DNA from: Burkholderiales bacterium
GTDB lineage: Bacteria > Pseudomonadota > Gammaproteobacteria > Burkholderiales > Burkholderiaceae_E
Direction: 5' to 3'
Assembly (NCBI GenBank): GCA_947487165.1
Contig: CANKWX010000041.1
Coordinates: forward strand, 1-35,691
DNA: 35,691 bases
Shown: piece after piece, positions 8,297 through 15,864 of the stretch
Layout: every line of letters begins with the position of its first letter
Position numbering within the stretch: position 1 is the first letter of the stretch
Notes under the pieces: model-generated
Database searches by the model: none
The model's input: only the letters and a program-made list of their open reading frames with translations
What the model was told of the DNA's origin: nothing
Position numbers and translations under genes: made by a program

Positions 8297-9082
8297 TCAG
8301 AGGACCGATCCGGTGCAGCCATCCATCGGTACGATCGCCCCGGAGACATAGCTGGCGGCATCAGACGCCAGAAAGAGTGCGACCCGCGCGACTTCCTCCG
8401 GTTGGGCCATGCGCCCCATCGGAATCCTGGCGAGTTCGTCGGCGAGCACTTGCTCACGAGTCTTGCCGCTGGCGCGCGCCGACACCTCGAGGCCTTCCTC
8501 GACACGGCTGGTGAAGGTCAGACCCGGGTTGATGGCGTTGACGCGCACGCCCTGCGCGGCATGCGCCCGTGCATAGCCGACCGTGGCCAACATCAGCGCC
8601 GCGTTGGCGGCACCGCCCGAGATATGCATCGGCGAGGCCACTCGACCACCCTGCCCGATGATGTTGACCACCGAGCCGCGACCGCGCCGGACCATGGCCT
8701 GCAGCACCGGCGCAAGCACATGCATGGTGCTGAAGTATTTCGCGTCCATGCCCTGATGAAAGGCCGCGGCATCGAGATCGTCCGGTGCGAAGCGGCGGGC
8801 AGCACCCGCCGAATTGACCAGCAGGTCGATCGCGCCGAGCTCCGACTCGATGCGTGCGACCAGGGCCACCGCCGCCTGGGCATCCGACAGGTCGGCCGCC
8901 ATCGGCACCACCGACAGGCCTTCGGCAAGCAGTTCGTCACAGGCCGCGGCCAGCCGGGTGGCATCGCGGGCAACCAGAACGACCTTGGCGCCGGCAGCCG
9001 CGAACTCGCGGGCACAGGCTAATCCGATACCGCGGCTGGCACCGGTGACGAGGGCAAGGCGATTGTCGAGGCTGATTTTCAT
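8297..9082 (-). CDS. SDR-family protein lacking the canonical Ser-Tyr-Lys residues
   Basis: A 261-residue short-chain dehydrogenase/reductase fold protein. The cofactor motif VTGASRGIG (residues 12-20), the NSAG turn (90-93) and the RVNAINPG segment are intact. The active-site stretch reads RVASPMHISGGAANAAL, so the usual Tyr-x-x-x-Lys is His153-x-x-x-Gly157, and the serine position upstream (NIIGQGG) is glycine. Either catalysis is different or the protein is not a classical oxidoreductase. The start is the ATG at 9082, preceded by GGAG at good spacing. The frame stays open to 9295, but that extension is low-complexity and would run into the divergent Bug gene. It is transcribed away from that gene across a 192-base gap. 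Confidence 0.87.
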   Translation of the reverse strand: MKISLDNRLALVTGASRGIGLACAREFAAAGAKVVLVARDATRLAAACDELLAEGLSVVPMAADLSDAQAAVALVARIESELGAIDLLVNSAGAARRFAPDDLDAAAFHQGMDAKYFSTMHVLAPVLQAMVRRGRGSVVNIIGQGGRVASPMHISGGAANAALMLATVGYARAHAAQGVRVNAINPGLTFTSRVEEGLEVSARASGKTREQVLADELARIPMGRMAQPEEVARVALFLASDAASYVSGAIVPMDGCTGSVL

Positions 9083-9098
9083 AGCGGGTTCTCCGGAG

Positions 9099-9146
9099 GC
9101 AACAGGGTTTGCAGCAGGGTTGGCGGCAAGGTTCGCGGCGGGCTTG
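9099..9146. repeat. Imperfect 12-bp tandem repeat, four units
   Basis: Four consecutive 12-base units resembling GCRRCARGGTTK fill 9099-9146, immediately upstream of the SDR start and within the SDR/Bug divergent gap. On the minus strand they read as repeated Ala-Ala-Asn-Pro/Leu. Two further degraded units may follow to about 9170. The repeat length preserves reading frame, so it could be a coding low-complexity stretch if an upstream start is ever used, but the well-placed ribosome-binding site at the 9082 ATG argues that it is untranslated. Confidence 0.6.
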
Positions 9147-9274
9147 GCGAACTTCTCCGCGGTCTTATTCGGTGTGCGCGACCCGACGGGCCGCGACCAC
9201 AGTTTGCCATCGGCAGACCACAAGCCATGCGTGGCACGCGTGGCACAATCGACCGGAATCAGACCGGAGGGACC

Positions 9275-10276
9275 ATGGATCGACGCAGTTTTCACCGCCT
9301 GCTTGCGCAGGCTGCAGCTGTTGGCGCACTACCATCGATTGCCGCGCGCACCGCACCCTTGGCACTGGCCCAGGAAAGCTGGCCTTCGCGGCCGGTGAAA
9401 ATCATCGTCGCCTTCGCGACCGGCAGCGGCAATGACCTGATCGCGCGTCAGCTCGCACCGAAACTCGCCGAATCAATCGGCCAGCCGGTGGTCGTCGAAA
9501 ACCGCGCCGGTGCCGGCGGCATGATCGGCACCGATGCGGTGGCCAAGGCCGCGCCCGACGGCTACACCATCGGCCTGGGCACCAGCTCGCAGCTGGTCAT
9601 GAATCCGGCCCTGCTGCCCAAGCTGCCTTTCGAGATCGACCGCGACCTCACCACCATCGGCCTGATCTCACGAACACAGATGGTGCTCGCCGGGCGCCGT
9701 GACGGCGCACCTGACCTGCGCACCCTGATTTCACGCGCCAAAGCGGCGCCCGGCAAGATCAGCTATGGGTCGGCCGGCAACGGCTCGATCAGCCATATCG
9801 TCGGTGAAACCTTTGCACGGTCGGCCGGCATCGACCTGCTGCATGTGCCCTACAAGGGCAATGGCGCGGCGATGCAGGATCTGGCGGGCGGACAGATCGA
9901 CCTGGTGTTCGACGGTTTTTCGACCTCCGGGCCGATGATGAAGGCCGGTCAGATCCGCGTCCTGGCGGTGAGCGGCGAGCGGCGCAATGCCGTCTATCCC
10001 GAGGTACCGACCTTTTCTGAGGCCGGCGTCGCCGACTACGAGGCCTACACCTGGAACTGCCTGTTCGCGCCGAAGGCCACGCCACGGCCGATCATCGATC
10101 GGCTCAACCGCGCCCTGAACAAGGCGCTCAATGAGGCCGACATCCGCCAGCGGCTGGACGGCTACGGCGCAGAAAACCTCGCCGGCAGCACCCCCGAATC
10201 GGCCGACGCGTTCGGTGCCGCCCAGCGTGCCCGCTGGGTACCGATCGTGCGCGCCATGAATATCCGAGTCGAATAG
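9275..10276 (+). CDS. Bug/TctC-family periplasmic substrate-binding protein
   Basis: A 333-residue binding protein of the tripartite tricarboxylate transporter receptor (Bug) family. The N-terminus MDRRSFHRLLAQAAAVGALP is a signal with an RR pair and a cleavage region near LALAQ; it may be Tat- or Sec-exported. Family marks are WPSRPVKIIVAFATGSGNDL, the VVVENRAGAGG loop and KAAPDGYTIGLG, followed by SYGSAGNGSISHI. Bug proteins bind small carboxylates or aromatic acids. No TctA or TctB membrane subunit is in the window, the usual situation for orphan Bug genes of Burkholderiales. CGGAGG lies four bases before the ATG at 9275. It heads a plus-strand operon with DUF169, ligase and serine hydrolase genes, with a 26-base gap to DUF169. 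Confidence 0.93.
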   Translation: MDRRSFHRLLAQAAAVGALPSIAARTAPLALAQESWPSRPVKIIVAFATGSGNDLIARQLAPKLAESIGQPVVVENRAGAGGMIGTDAVAKAAPDGYTIGLGTSSQLVMNPALLPKLPFEIDRDLTTIGLISRTQMVLAGRRDGAPDLRTLISRAKAAPGKISYGSAGNGSISHIVGETFARSAGIDLLHVPYKGNGAAMQDLAGGQIDLVFDGFSTSGPMMKAGQIRVLAVSGERRNAVYPEVPTFSEAGVADYEAYTWNCLFAPKATPRPIIDRLNRALNKALNEADIRQRLDGYGAENLAGSTPESADAFGAAQRARWVPIVRAMNIRVE

Positions 10277-10302
10277 CACGACACAACAGGACACCACGCA
10301 CC

Positions 10303-11154
10303 ATGGACACCCCCGCCAGCAGCAAGACCCCGACACAGACCGACACGGCGGGCGCCCCCGGCACCAGCGGCACTGATTGGGCGGCGATCTCGGCCGAGCT
10401 CGAGCGACTGCTCAAGCTGCGCGCCATGCCTTTTTGCATGAAGCGCTTTGACAGCGTCGACGAGATGGCGGCCATCCCGCGCATCCGCCGACCCAAGTCG
10501 ATTCACACCACCGACCAGATCGTGGCGCAAGCCGCCCGCCTGGGCTGGACGGTCGGCATCACCGGTGACGATCTGGTCGGCGCGCAATGTCGCACCGTGG
10601 TCGGCCTGGGCGCGCCCGATGCCGAATGGCGCTCGGGAAAATCAATGGTCGGGGTCTGGTACGCCACGCCTGAGGATGCGCATGCCCATCAGCGGGCCAT
10701 GCACATCCCGGCGCGTGCCGCCGCGCTTGCGGTCTCGCCGCTGTCGTCGGGGCGCCTGGGCAAGCCCGATATCGCCCTCTTTTATGCGACGCCGGGCGCG
10801 ATGATCTATTTCATCAACGGCCTGCAATGGACCGGCTACAAGCGCTTCGACTGGAGCGTGGTCGGCGAATCGGCCTGTGCCGACTCCTGGGGGCGGGCGC
10901 TGGCCACCGGCGAGCCGAGCCTGTCGATTCCGTGCTTTGCCGAGCGCCGCTATGGCGGGGTGCTCGATGACGAGATGCTGATGGCGCTGCCGCCGGCCCT
11001 GCTGGTCAAGGCGATCGAGGGCATGCATGCGCTGGCGAAAAACGGCTTTCGCTATCCCTTTGCCCAATACGGCATCCAGCAGGACGTGCGCGACGGGATG
11101 TCGGTGAGCTACCCGGAGCGGGCACAATCCAAAACACCCCCGGCAACAAAATAG
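10303..11154 (+). CDS. DUF169-family protein of unknown function
   Basis: A 283-residue protein. After a Thr/Ala-rich 25-residue leader it matches the DUF169 pattern: a helix ISAELERLLKLRAMPF, then IVAQAARLGWTVGITGDDL with a downstream Cys (GAQCRTVVGLG), the strand DIALFYATPGAMIYFINGLQW, and the end block CADSWGRALATGEPSLSIPC. DUF169 proteins are widespread in prokaryotes and have no established activity. There is no signal peptide or membrane segment. Its place between a Bug binding protein and an acyl-CoA ligase, with gaps of 26 and 15 bases, ties it to uptake or activation of an organic acid. I cannot infer a reaction. Family call is by pattern recognition and moderately strong. Confidence 0.8.
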   Translation: MDTPASSKTPTQTDTAGAPGTSGTDWAAISAELERLLKLRAMPFCMKRFDSVDEMAAIPRIRRPKSIHTTDQIVAQAARLGWTVGITGDDLVGAQCRTVVGLGAPDAEWRSGKSMVGVWYATPEDAHAHQRAMHIPARAAALAVSPLSSGRLGKPDIALFYATPGAMIYFINGLQWTGYKRFDWSVVGESACADSWGRALATGEPSLSIPCFAERRYGGVLDDEMLMALPPALLVKAIEGMHALAKNGFRYPFAQYGIQQDVRDGMSVSYPERAQSKTPPATK

Positions 11155-11169
11155 ACAGAGCCCCACGCC

Positions 11170-12897
11170 ATGACCGAACCCAACTCCGAACTGAGCCGCT
11201 TTCTTTCAGCCCGCGATCAGCTGTTTGCGCTGCGCACCGATCATCCGGCGGCCAATGCCGCCTTCGCCTGGCCCAAGCTCGATCGCTTCAATTGGGCAAT
11301 CGACTACTTCGATGCAATGGCGCGCGACAACCCGGCGCCGGCGCTGCACATCGTCGAGGAGTCGGGCACCGAGGCCAAACTGAGCTACGCCGAGCTGTCG
11401 CGCCGCTCCTCGCAGGTCGCCAACTTTCTGGTCGCACGCGGCACGCGCGCCGGTGATCGCATCCTGCTGATGCTGGGCAACGAAGTCCCGCTCTGGGAGA
11501 CCATGCTGGCGGCGATCAAGATCGGCGCAGTGGTCATCCCGGCCACCACCCTGCTGTCGGGCGCCGATCTTGCCGACCGCATCGAACGCGGTCAGGTTCG
11601 CTGGATCCTGACCAACGCCACCGGACAGGCGCGGGTGAGCGAACTGCCGGCGGCCGCCCTTGCAGGCATCGGCTGCATCCTGGCCGGCGACGCCGGGCGC
11701 GGCAACGATGGCCGCCCGCCCGCCGGCTGGACCGACTATCGCGAGTCGGCCACAAGCCGAGATGTTTTTGTGCCGACCGACGCCGGAGCGGTCACCGCAC
11801 CGCTGCTCGAGTACTTCACCTCGGGGACCACCTCCAAACCGAAGCTGGTTCGCCATTCGCGCCAGAGTTATCCGGTGGGTCATCTGTCGACGATGTACTG
11901 GCTCGGACTGCAGCCGGGAGACGTGCACTGGACGATCAGCTCGCCGGGCTGGGCCAAGCATGCCTGGAGCTGCTTTTTTGCGCCCTTCAATGCGCAGGCC
12001 TGCGTCTTCATCTACAACTACAGCCGCTTCAACGGGCCGACCATCCTCAATGTGCTCATCAAGTACGGCGTCAAGACGCTGTGCGCGCCGCCAACCGTGT
12101 GGCGCATGCTGATCCTCGAAGATCTGCCGAAATTCAAGACCGGTCTGCGCGAAGTGATCTCGGCCGGCGAGCCGCTCAACCCCGAGGTGATCGAGCAGGT
12201 GCGTAATGCCTGGGGGCTGACCATCCGTGACGGCTACGGCCAGACCGAGACCACCGCGCAGATCGGCAATCCGCCGGGACAAGCACTCAAACCCGGCTCG
12301 ATGGGCCGCCCGCTGCCGGGCTATCCGATCGTGCTGCTCGATGCCGACGGCAAGCCGTCCGATGAAGGTGAGATCTGCATCGACCTGTCAAAGCGCCCGA
12401 CGCCCCTGATGGACGCCTATGCCGACGACACCGAAAAAACAGCCGAGGCGATGCGCGACGGGTACTACCACACCGGCGATGTCGGCAGTCGCGATGCCGA
12501 GGGCTACATCACCTATGTCGGACGCGCCGACGATGTCTTTAAAGCGTCGGGCTATCGCATCAGCCCCTTCGAACTCGAAAGCGCGCTGATCGAGCATGCC
12601 GCGGTGGCCGAGGCCGCGGTCGTGCCCTCGCCCGACCCGGTGCGCGGCTTCGTGCCCAAGGCCTACGTCATCCTGGCGCCCGGCCATGAACCGAATGCCG
12701 CCACCGCGCGTGCCATCTTCACCTTCCTGCGCGAGCGGGTCTCGCCCTACAAGATGATCCGTCGCATCGAATTCGCCGATCTGCCCAAGACCATCTCCGG
12801 CAAGATCCGCCGGGTCGAACTGCGCGGCCACGAAAACGGCCGCCCGGCGAGCGGTGTGCGCAATGCGATGGAGTTCCTGGAGGAGTCGTCGCGATGA
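11170..12897 (+). CDS. AMP-forming acyl-CoA ligase (medium-chain/aryl acyl-CoA synthetase-like)
   Basis: A 575-residue ANL-superfamily ligase that activates a carboxylic acid with ATP and joins it to CoA. The P-loop EYFTSGTTSKPKLVRHS spans residues 214-230, the aromatic/TE motif DGYGQTETTAQIG about 354-366, the hinge YHTGDVGSRDAEGYITYVGR about 433-452, and the catalytic lysine sits in LPKTISGKIRR near the C-terminus. The pattern ISSPGWAKHAW and the overall length resemble the ACSM/benzoate-CoA ligase branch, suggesting a medium-chain or aromatic acid, but this cannot be decided by eye. It starts 15 bases after DUF169 and overlaps the serine hydrolase start (ATGA), so the two products are probably made together. 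Confidence 0.92.
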   Translation: MTEPNSELSRFLSARDQLFALRTDHPAANAAFAWPKLDRFNWAIDYFDAMARDNPAPALHIVEESGTEAKLSYAELSRRSSQVANFLVARGTRAGDRILLMLGNEVPLWETMLAAIKIGAVVIPATTLLSGADLADRIERGQVRWILTNATGQARVSELPAAALAGIGCILAGDAGRGNDGRPPAGWTDYRESATSRDVFVPTDAGAVTAPLLEYFTSGTTSKPKLVRHSRQSYPVGHLSTMYWLGLQPGDVHWTISSPGWAKHAWSCFFAPFNAQACVFIYNYSRFNGPTILNVLIKYGVKTLCAPPTVWRMLILEDLPKFKTGLREVISAGEPLNPEVIEQVRNAWGLTIRDGYGQTETTAQIGNPPGQALKPGSMGRPLPGYPIVLLDADGKPSDEGEICIDLSKRPTPLMDAYADDTEKTAEAMRDGYYHTGDVGSRDAEGYITYVGRADDVFKASGYRISPFELESALIEHAAVAEAAVVPSPDPVRGFVPKAYVILAPGHEPNAATARAIFTFLRERVSPYKMIRRIEFADLPKTISGKIRRVELRGHENGRPASGVRNAMEFLEESSR

Positions 12898-14084
12898 GCG
12901 ATCTCGCGCTCAGCCCGACGCGGCTCGACTTTGCGCCGCTGCACACCGCCATGAAAGAGATCGTCGACGGCGAACTGCTGGCCGGCGTGTCGTCGGCGGT
13001 GCTGCAGGGCCGCGACCTGATCGATCTGCACTGCACCGGCTGGGCCGATCGCGAGCAGCAGATTGCGCTGCGACCCGATCATATTTTCCGCATGTACTCG
13101 AGCACCAAGCTGATCACCTCCTGCGCGGTGCTGCTGCTGATGGAAGACGGCAAGCTTGGCCTGGACGATCCGATCGAGCGCTTCATCCCGCAACTCGGCA
13201 AGCGCCGCGTGCTGCGCCAGGGCGCGAGAGCGCTTGACGACACCGAGCCGGCCCGCAGCCCGATCACCGTGCGCCATCTGCTGACCCACAGCGCGGGGCT
13301 CGGCTATGGGCTGCTCGATCCGGGCACCCTGCTCTATCAGGCCTTCATCGATGCCGGGGTGCGCGACCACACCACGTCGCTCGCTCACATGATCGATCTG
13401 CTTGAAGGCCTGCCGCTCGCGTTTCATCCGGGCACCTCCTGGGAGTATTCGATTGCCACTGACGTGCTCGGCCGGCTGGTCGAAGTGGTGAGCGGCCAGC
13501 CCTTCGACGCGTTTCTGAATGCTCGCATCTTCGAGCCGCTGGGCATGGTCGACACCGGCTTCATGATCCCGTCGGCGCAGCGCTCGCGGCTGGTCGCCTA
13601 TTACCGCGGCGCGAGCCTGACCAAGCCGCTCAAGCCGGGGCTGACCCGCGTCGACGACATTCCGTATGCCGGCGCGTTCGAGGGGGCGGCGACGCGTCTG
13701 TCAGGCGGCGGCGGGCTGGTCTCGACCCTGCCTGACACCCTCGCCCTCATCCGCAGCCTGATCCCGGGCGGGCCGACCCTGCTGCGCCCCGAGACGCTGT
13801 CGCTGATGATGCAGTCGCATCTGCCGCAAGGGGTTTTCACCGGGTTTCCGAAGCCTGTGATCGGCAAGAGCTTCGGGCTGGGCGGTGCGGTGTCATTAAT
13901 TGCATCGAGCATCGATCCGCCGGATTCGGTCGGCGAGTTCCAGTGGGGCGGCATGGCCGGCACCCACTGGTGGATCAACCCGCGCCGGGGTCTGGCCGGC
14001 ATCGTCATGGCCCAGCGCGATACCGCCTTCTGGCACCCGTTCTCGTTTGCGATGAAGCAGGCGGTGTATCAGGCCGCGGCCTGA
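12894..14084 (+). CDS. Beta-lactamase-fold serine hydrolase (class C/EstB-like)
   Basis: A 396-residue serine hydrolase of the beta-lactamase/transpeptidase-like fold. The nucleophile motif Ser-x-x-Lys is SSTK at 69-72 in RMYSSTKLITS. The second motif tyrosine is probably Tyr185 in SWEYSIATDVLGRLVE. The LLTHSAGLGYG and GGMAGTHWWINPRRGL segments are typical of EstB-like esterases. There is no signal peptide, which argues against a secreted antibiotic beta-lactamase and for an intracellular esterase, lactonase or amidase. Its start overlaps the ligase stop, so hydrolysis and CoA activation are likely successive steps. The stop codon lies inside a 13-base tandem repeat. Confidence 0.9.
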   Translation: MSDLALSPTRLDFAPLHTAMKEIVDGELLAGVSSAVLQGRDLIDLHCTGWADREQQIALRPDHIFRMYSSTKLITSCAVLLLMEDGKLGLDDPIERFIPQLGKRRVLRQGARALDDTEPARSPITVRHLLTHSAGLGYGLLDPGTLLYQAFIDAGVRDHTTSLAHMIDLLEGLPLAFHPGTSWEYSIATDVLGRLVEVVSGQPFDAFLNARIFEPLGMVDTGFMIPSAQRSRLVAYYRGASLTKPLKPGLTRVDDIPYAGAFEGAATRLSGGGGLVSTLPDTLALIRSLIPGGPTLLRPETLSLMMQSHLPQGVFTGFPKPVIGKSFGLGGAVSLIASSIDPPDSVGEFQWGGMAGTHWWINPRRGLAGIVMAQRDTAFWHPFSFAMKQAVYQAAA

Positions 14085-14132
14085 AGACGCAAACTGAAGA
14101 CGCAAACTGAGGACGCAAGCTGAGGACGCAAA
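14081..14132. repeat. Perfectly phased 4 x 13-bp tandem repeat in a convergent gap
   Basis: Four head-to-tail copies of a 13-base unit (CTGAAGACGCAAA, with A/G changes in copies three and four) occupy 14081-14132. The array begins in the last codons of the plus-strand hydrolase, whose TGA is part of copy one, and ends one base before the stop of the convergent ligase. It therefore fills the whole intergenic gap. Since 13 is not a multiple of three, the TGA in each copy falls in successive frames, so any plus-strand ribosome reading through meets a stop in every frame. Confidence 0.9.
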
Positions 14133-14133
14133 T

Positions 14134-15780
14134 TCAGCGGTTCTCGGCGGGCAGATCCTTCAGCAGGGCTTCAAAGCGGTTGCGCAATTCGCGCTTGAGG
14201 ATCTTGCCGCTCGGGTTCTTGGGCAGCGCATCGACGAAGACCACCTTCTTGGGCGATTTGAAGGTGGCGAGCTGCGAGCGGCAATGCGCAATCACCTGCT
14301 CCTCGCTGAGCGCCTGGCCGGCCTTGACCACGACGCAGGCGGTGACCGCCTCGATCCAGTAGGGATGCGGCAGGCCGATCACCGCCACCTCCGAGACGCC
14401 GTCCAGGCGATAGACCGCCTCTTCGACTTCGCGCGACGCCACGTTTTCGCCGCCGGTCTTGATCATGTCTTTCTTGCGGTCGACGACGGTGATGTAGCCC
14501 TCATCGTCGATGACTGCCAGATCGCCGCTGTGAAACCAGCCGCCCTCAAATGACGCTGCAGTGCGCTCGGGATCGTTGAAGTAGCCGGTGAGGAGCTGCG
14601 GCGAGCGGTGCACGATCTCGCCGATCTCACCGATCCCGACGTCCTGCATCGCATCGTCGACCACGCGGGTCTCGACATTGAGGACGGCTCGCCCGGCCGA
14701 GCCGGCTTTTCGCATCTGGTCTTCGGGCTTGAGCACGGTGGCCAGCGGCGCGATCTCGGTCTGGCCATAGAAGTTCCACAGCCGGATTCGCGGCAATCGC
14801 TGCGCGATCTCCTGGAGCACCGCCACCGGCATGATCGCCGCACCGTAGTAGCCCTTGCGCAGCGCCGTCAGGTCAGTGGCATCGAAGGCCGGAGAGCGCA
14901 GCAGCGCGATCCAGATTGACGGGGGCGCAAAAAACGAATTGATGCGATCGGCCGCGAGCAGGCTGAGGATATTGTCGGGCGTGGGCTTGCCGGTGATGAC
15001 GCTGCTCGCGCCCACATAGACTGCCGGACCCAGAAAGACATCGAGCTGCGCGCAGTGATAAAGCGGCAGCGCATGCAACAGCGTGTCGGCCTGCGCGATC
15101 TCGCCTTCGATCACGCAACTCACATACTCCCAGCAGACCGCCTCGTGAGTCAGCATCGCTCCCTTGGGCAGCGACTCGGTGCCGCTGGTATAGATGATCT
15201 GGGCGAGCATTCGCGAGTCGAGCGCCACCGCCGGCGCACCGGTATCGGCGGCCAGCAGCTGGTCGAAGCCGACCAGGGCGCCAGGCTTGTCGGCCGGGTC
15301 TTCGCCGTCGAGCCAGACCATCTTTTCGACGGCGGTATCGCGGGCCGCCGCCGCCTCGCCAAGCGACACCATGTCGGGGCCGACCGCCAGGAGCCGAGCC
15401 TGCGAATGGCGCAGGATGTAGGCGACTTCGTCGGCATTGAGCATGAAGTTGATCGGCACCAGCACCGCGCCCAACCGGGCGAGCGCAAAGCGGATCGCGG
15501 CGAAGGTGTGCGAATTGCGCGAGAGCACCGCGACCCGGTCACCGGCCACCACCGGCAGGCCGGCCTGCCCGGCGGCCAGACCATTGGCCAGCCGGTTGAC
15601 CACCGCGTCGAACTCGCGATAGGTCCAGGCGGTGGCGCCGCATCGGATCGCGGGCTTGTCTGGCAAGCGGGCGGCGGTGCGCCGCAGCAGGTCGCCCAGG
15701 GTATGACCACGGGCCACAGACGCGATATCGCCGCCGGCCGGTGCACCGGCCTGGGCAGATGATGGTGCAGGTTGCTGCAT
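14134..15780 (-). CDS. AMP-forming acyl-CoA ligase (second copy type)
   Basis: A 548-residue ANL-superfamily ligase. It shows the P-loop IIYTSGTESLPKGAMLTH, the motif LWNFYGQTEIAPLATV, the hinge HSGDLAVIDDEGYITVVDRK with KDMIKTGGENV, and the catalytic lysine in LPKNPSGKILKRELR. It is closer to long-chain or fatty-acyl-CoA synthetases than to its plus-strand neighbour and is not a duplicate of it. The start is the ATG at 15780, preceded by AGAGGAG at good spacing. The frame stays open far upstream to 16722, but that part is antisense to the next hydrolase gene and is not coding. It converges with the first hydrolase and diverges from the second hydrolase. Confidence 0.92.
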   Translation of the reverse strand: MQQPAPSSAQAGAPAGGDIASVARGHTLGDLLRRTAARLPDKPAIRCGATAWTYREFDAVVNRLANGLAAGQAGLPVVAGDRVAVLSRNSHTFAAIRFALARLGAVLVPINFMLNADEVAYILRHSQARLLAVGPDMVSLGEAAAARDTAVEKMVWLDGEDPADKPGALVGFDQLLAADTGAPAVALDSRMLAQIIYTSGTESLPKGAMLTHEAVCWEYVSCVIEGEIAQADTLLHALPLYHCAQLDVFLGPAVYVGASSVITGKPTPDNILSLLAADRINSFFAPPSIWIALLRSPAFDATDLTALRKGYYGAAIMPVAVLQEIAQRLPRIRLWNFYGQTEIAPLATVLKPEDQMRKAGSAGRAVLNVETRVVDDAMQDVGIGEIGEIVHRSPQLLTGYFNDPERTAASFEGGWFHSGDLAVIDDEGYITVVDRKKDMIKTGGENVASREVEEAVYRLDGVSEVAVIGLPHPYWIEAVTACVVVKAGQALSEEQVIAHCRSQLATFKSPKKVVFVDALPKNPSGKILKRELRNRFEALLKDLPAENR

Positions 15781-15825
15781 GGTGCGACTCCTCTTGGTGC
15801 GTGCCTTGTTGCTGACCAGGCGGCT

Positions 15826-15856
15826 TTGACATTCAGCCTTCGCGACATCGTATAGG
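15826..15856 (+). promoter_or_regulatory. Sigma70-like promoter abutting the serine hydrolase start
   Basis: A perfect -35 hexamer TTGACA (15826-15831) is followed after 19 bases by TATAGG (15851-15856), only eight bases before the ATG at 15865. Transcription would begin at or within a base or two of the start codon, and no Shine-Dalgarno is present, so the message may be leaderless. The spacer is longer than the optimal 17 bases; alternative -10 placements one or two bases upstream match less well. Confidence 0.5.
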
Positions 15857-15864
15857 ATCGTCCG

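Noticed and set aside
9083-9295. N-terminal extension of the SDR with repeated Ala-Ala-Asn-Pro
   Set aside because: The ATG at 9082 has a good ribosome-binding site and begins exactly at the fold; the extension is low-complexity and would overlap the divergent Bug start.
12894-14084. Antibiotic-resistance beta-lactamase
   Set aside because: Ser-x-x-Lys is present but there is no signal peptide, the second motif is Tyr-Ser-Ile, and the gene is coupled to an acyl-CoA ligase, which favours a metabolic esterase-type enzyme.
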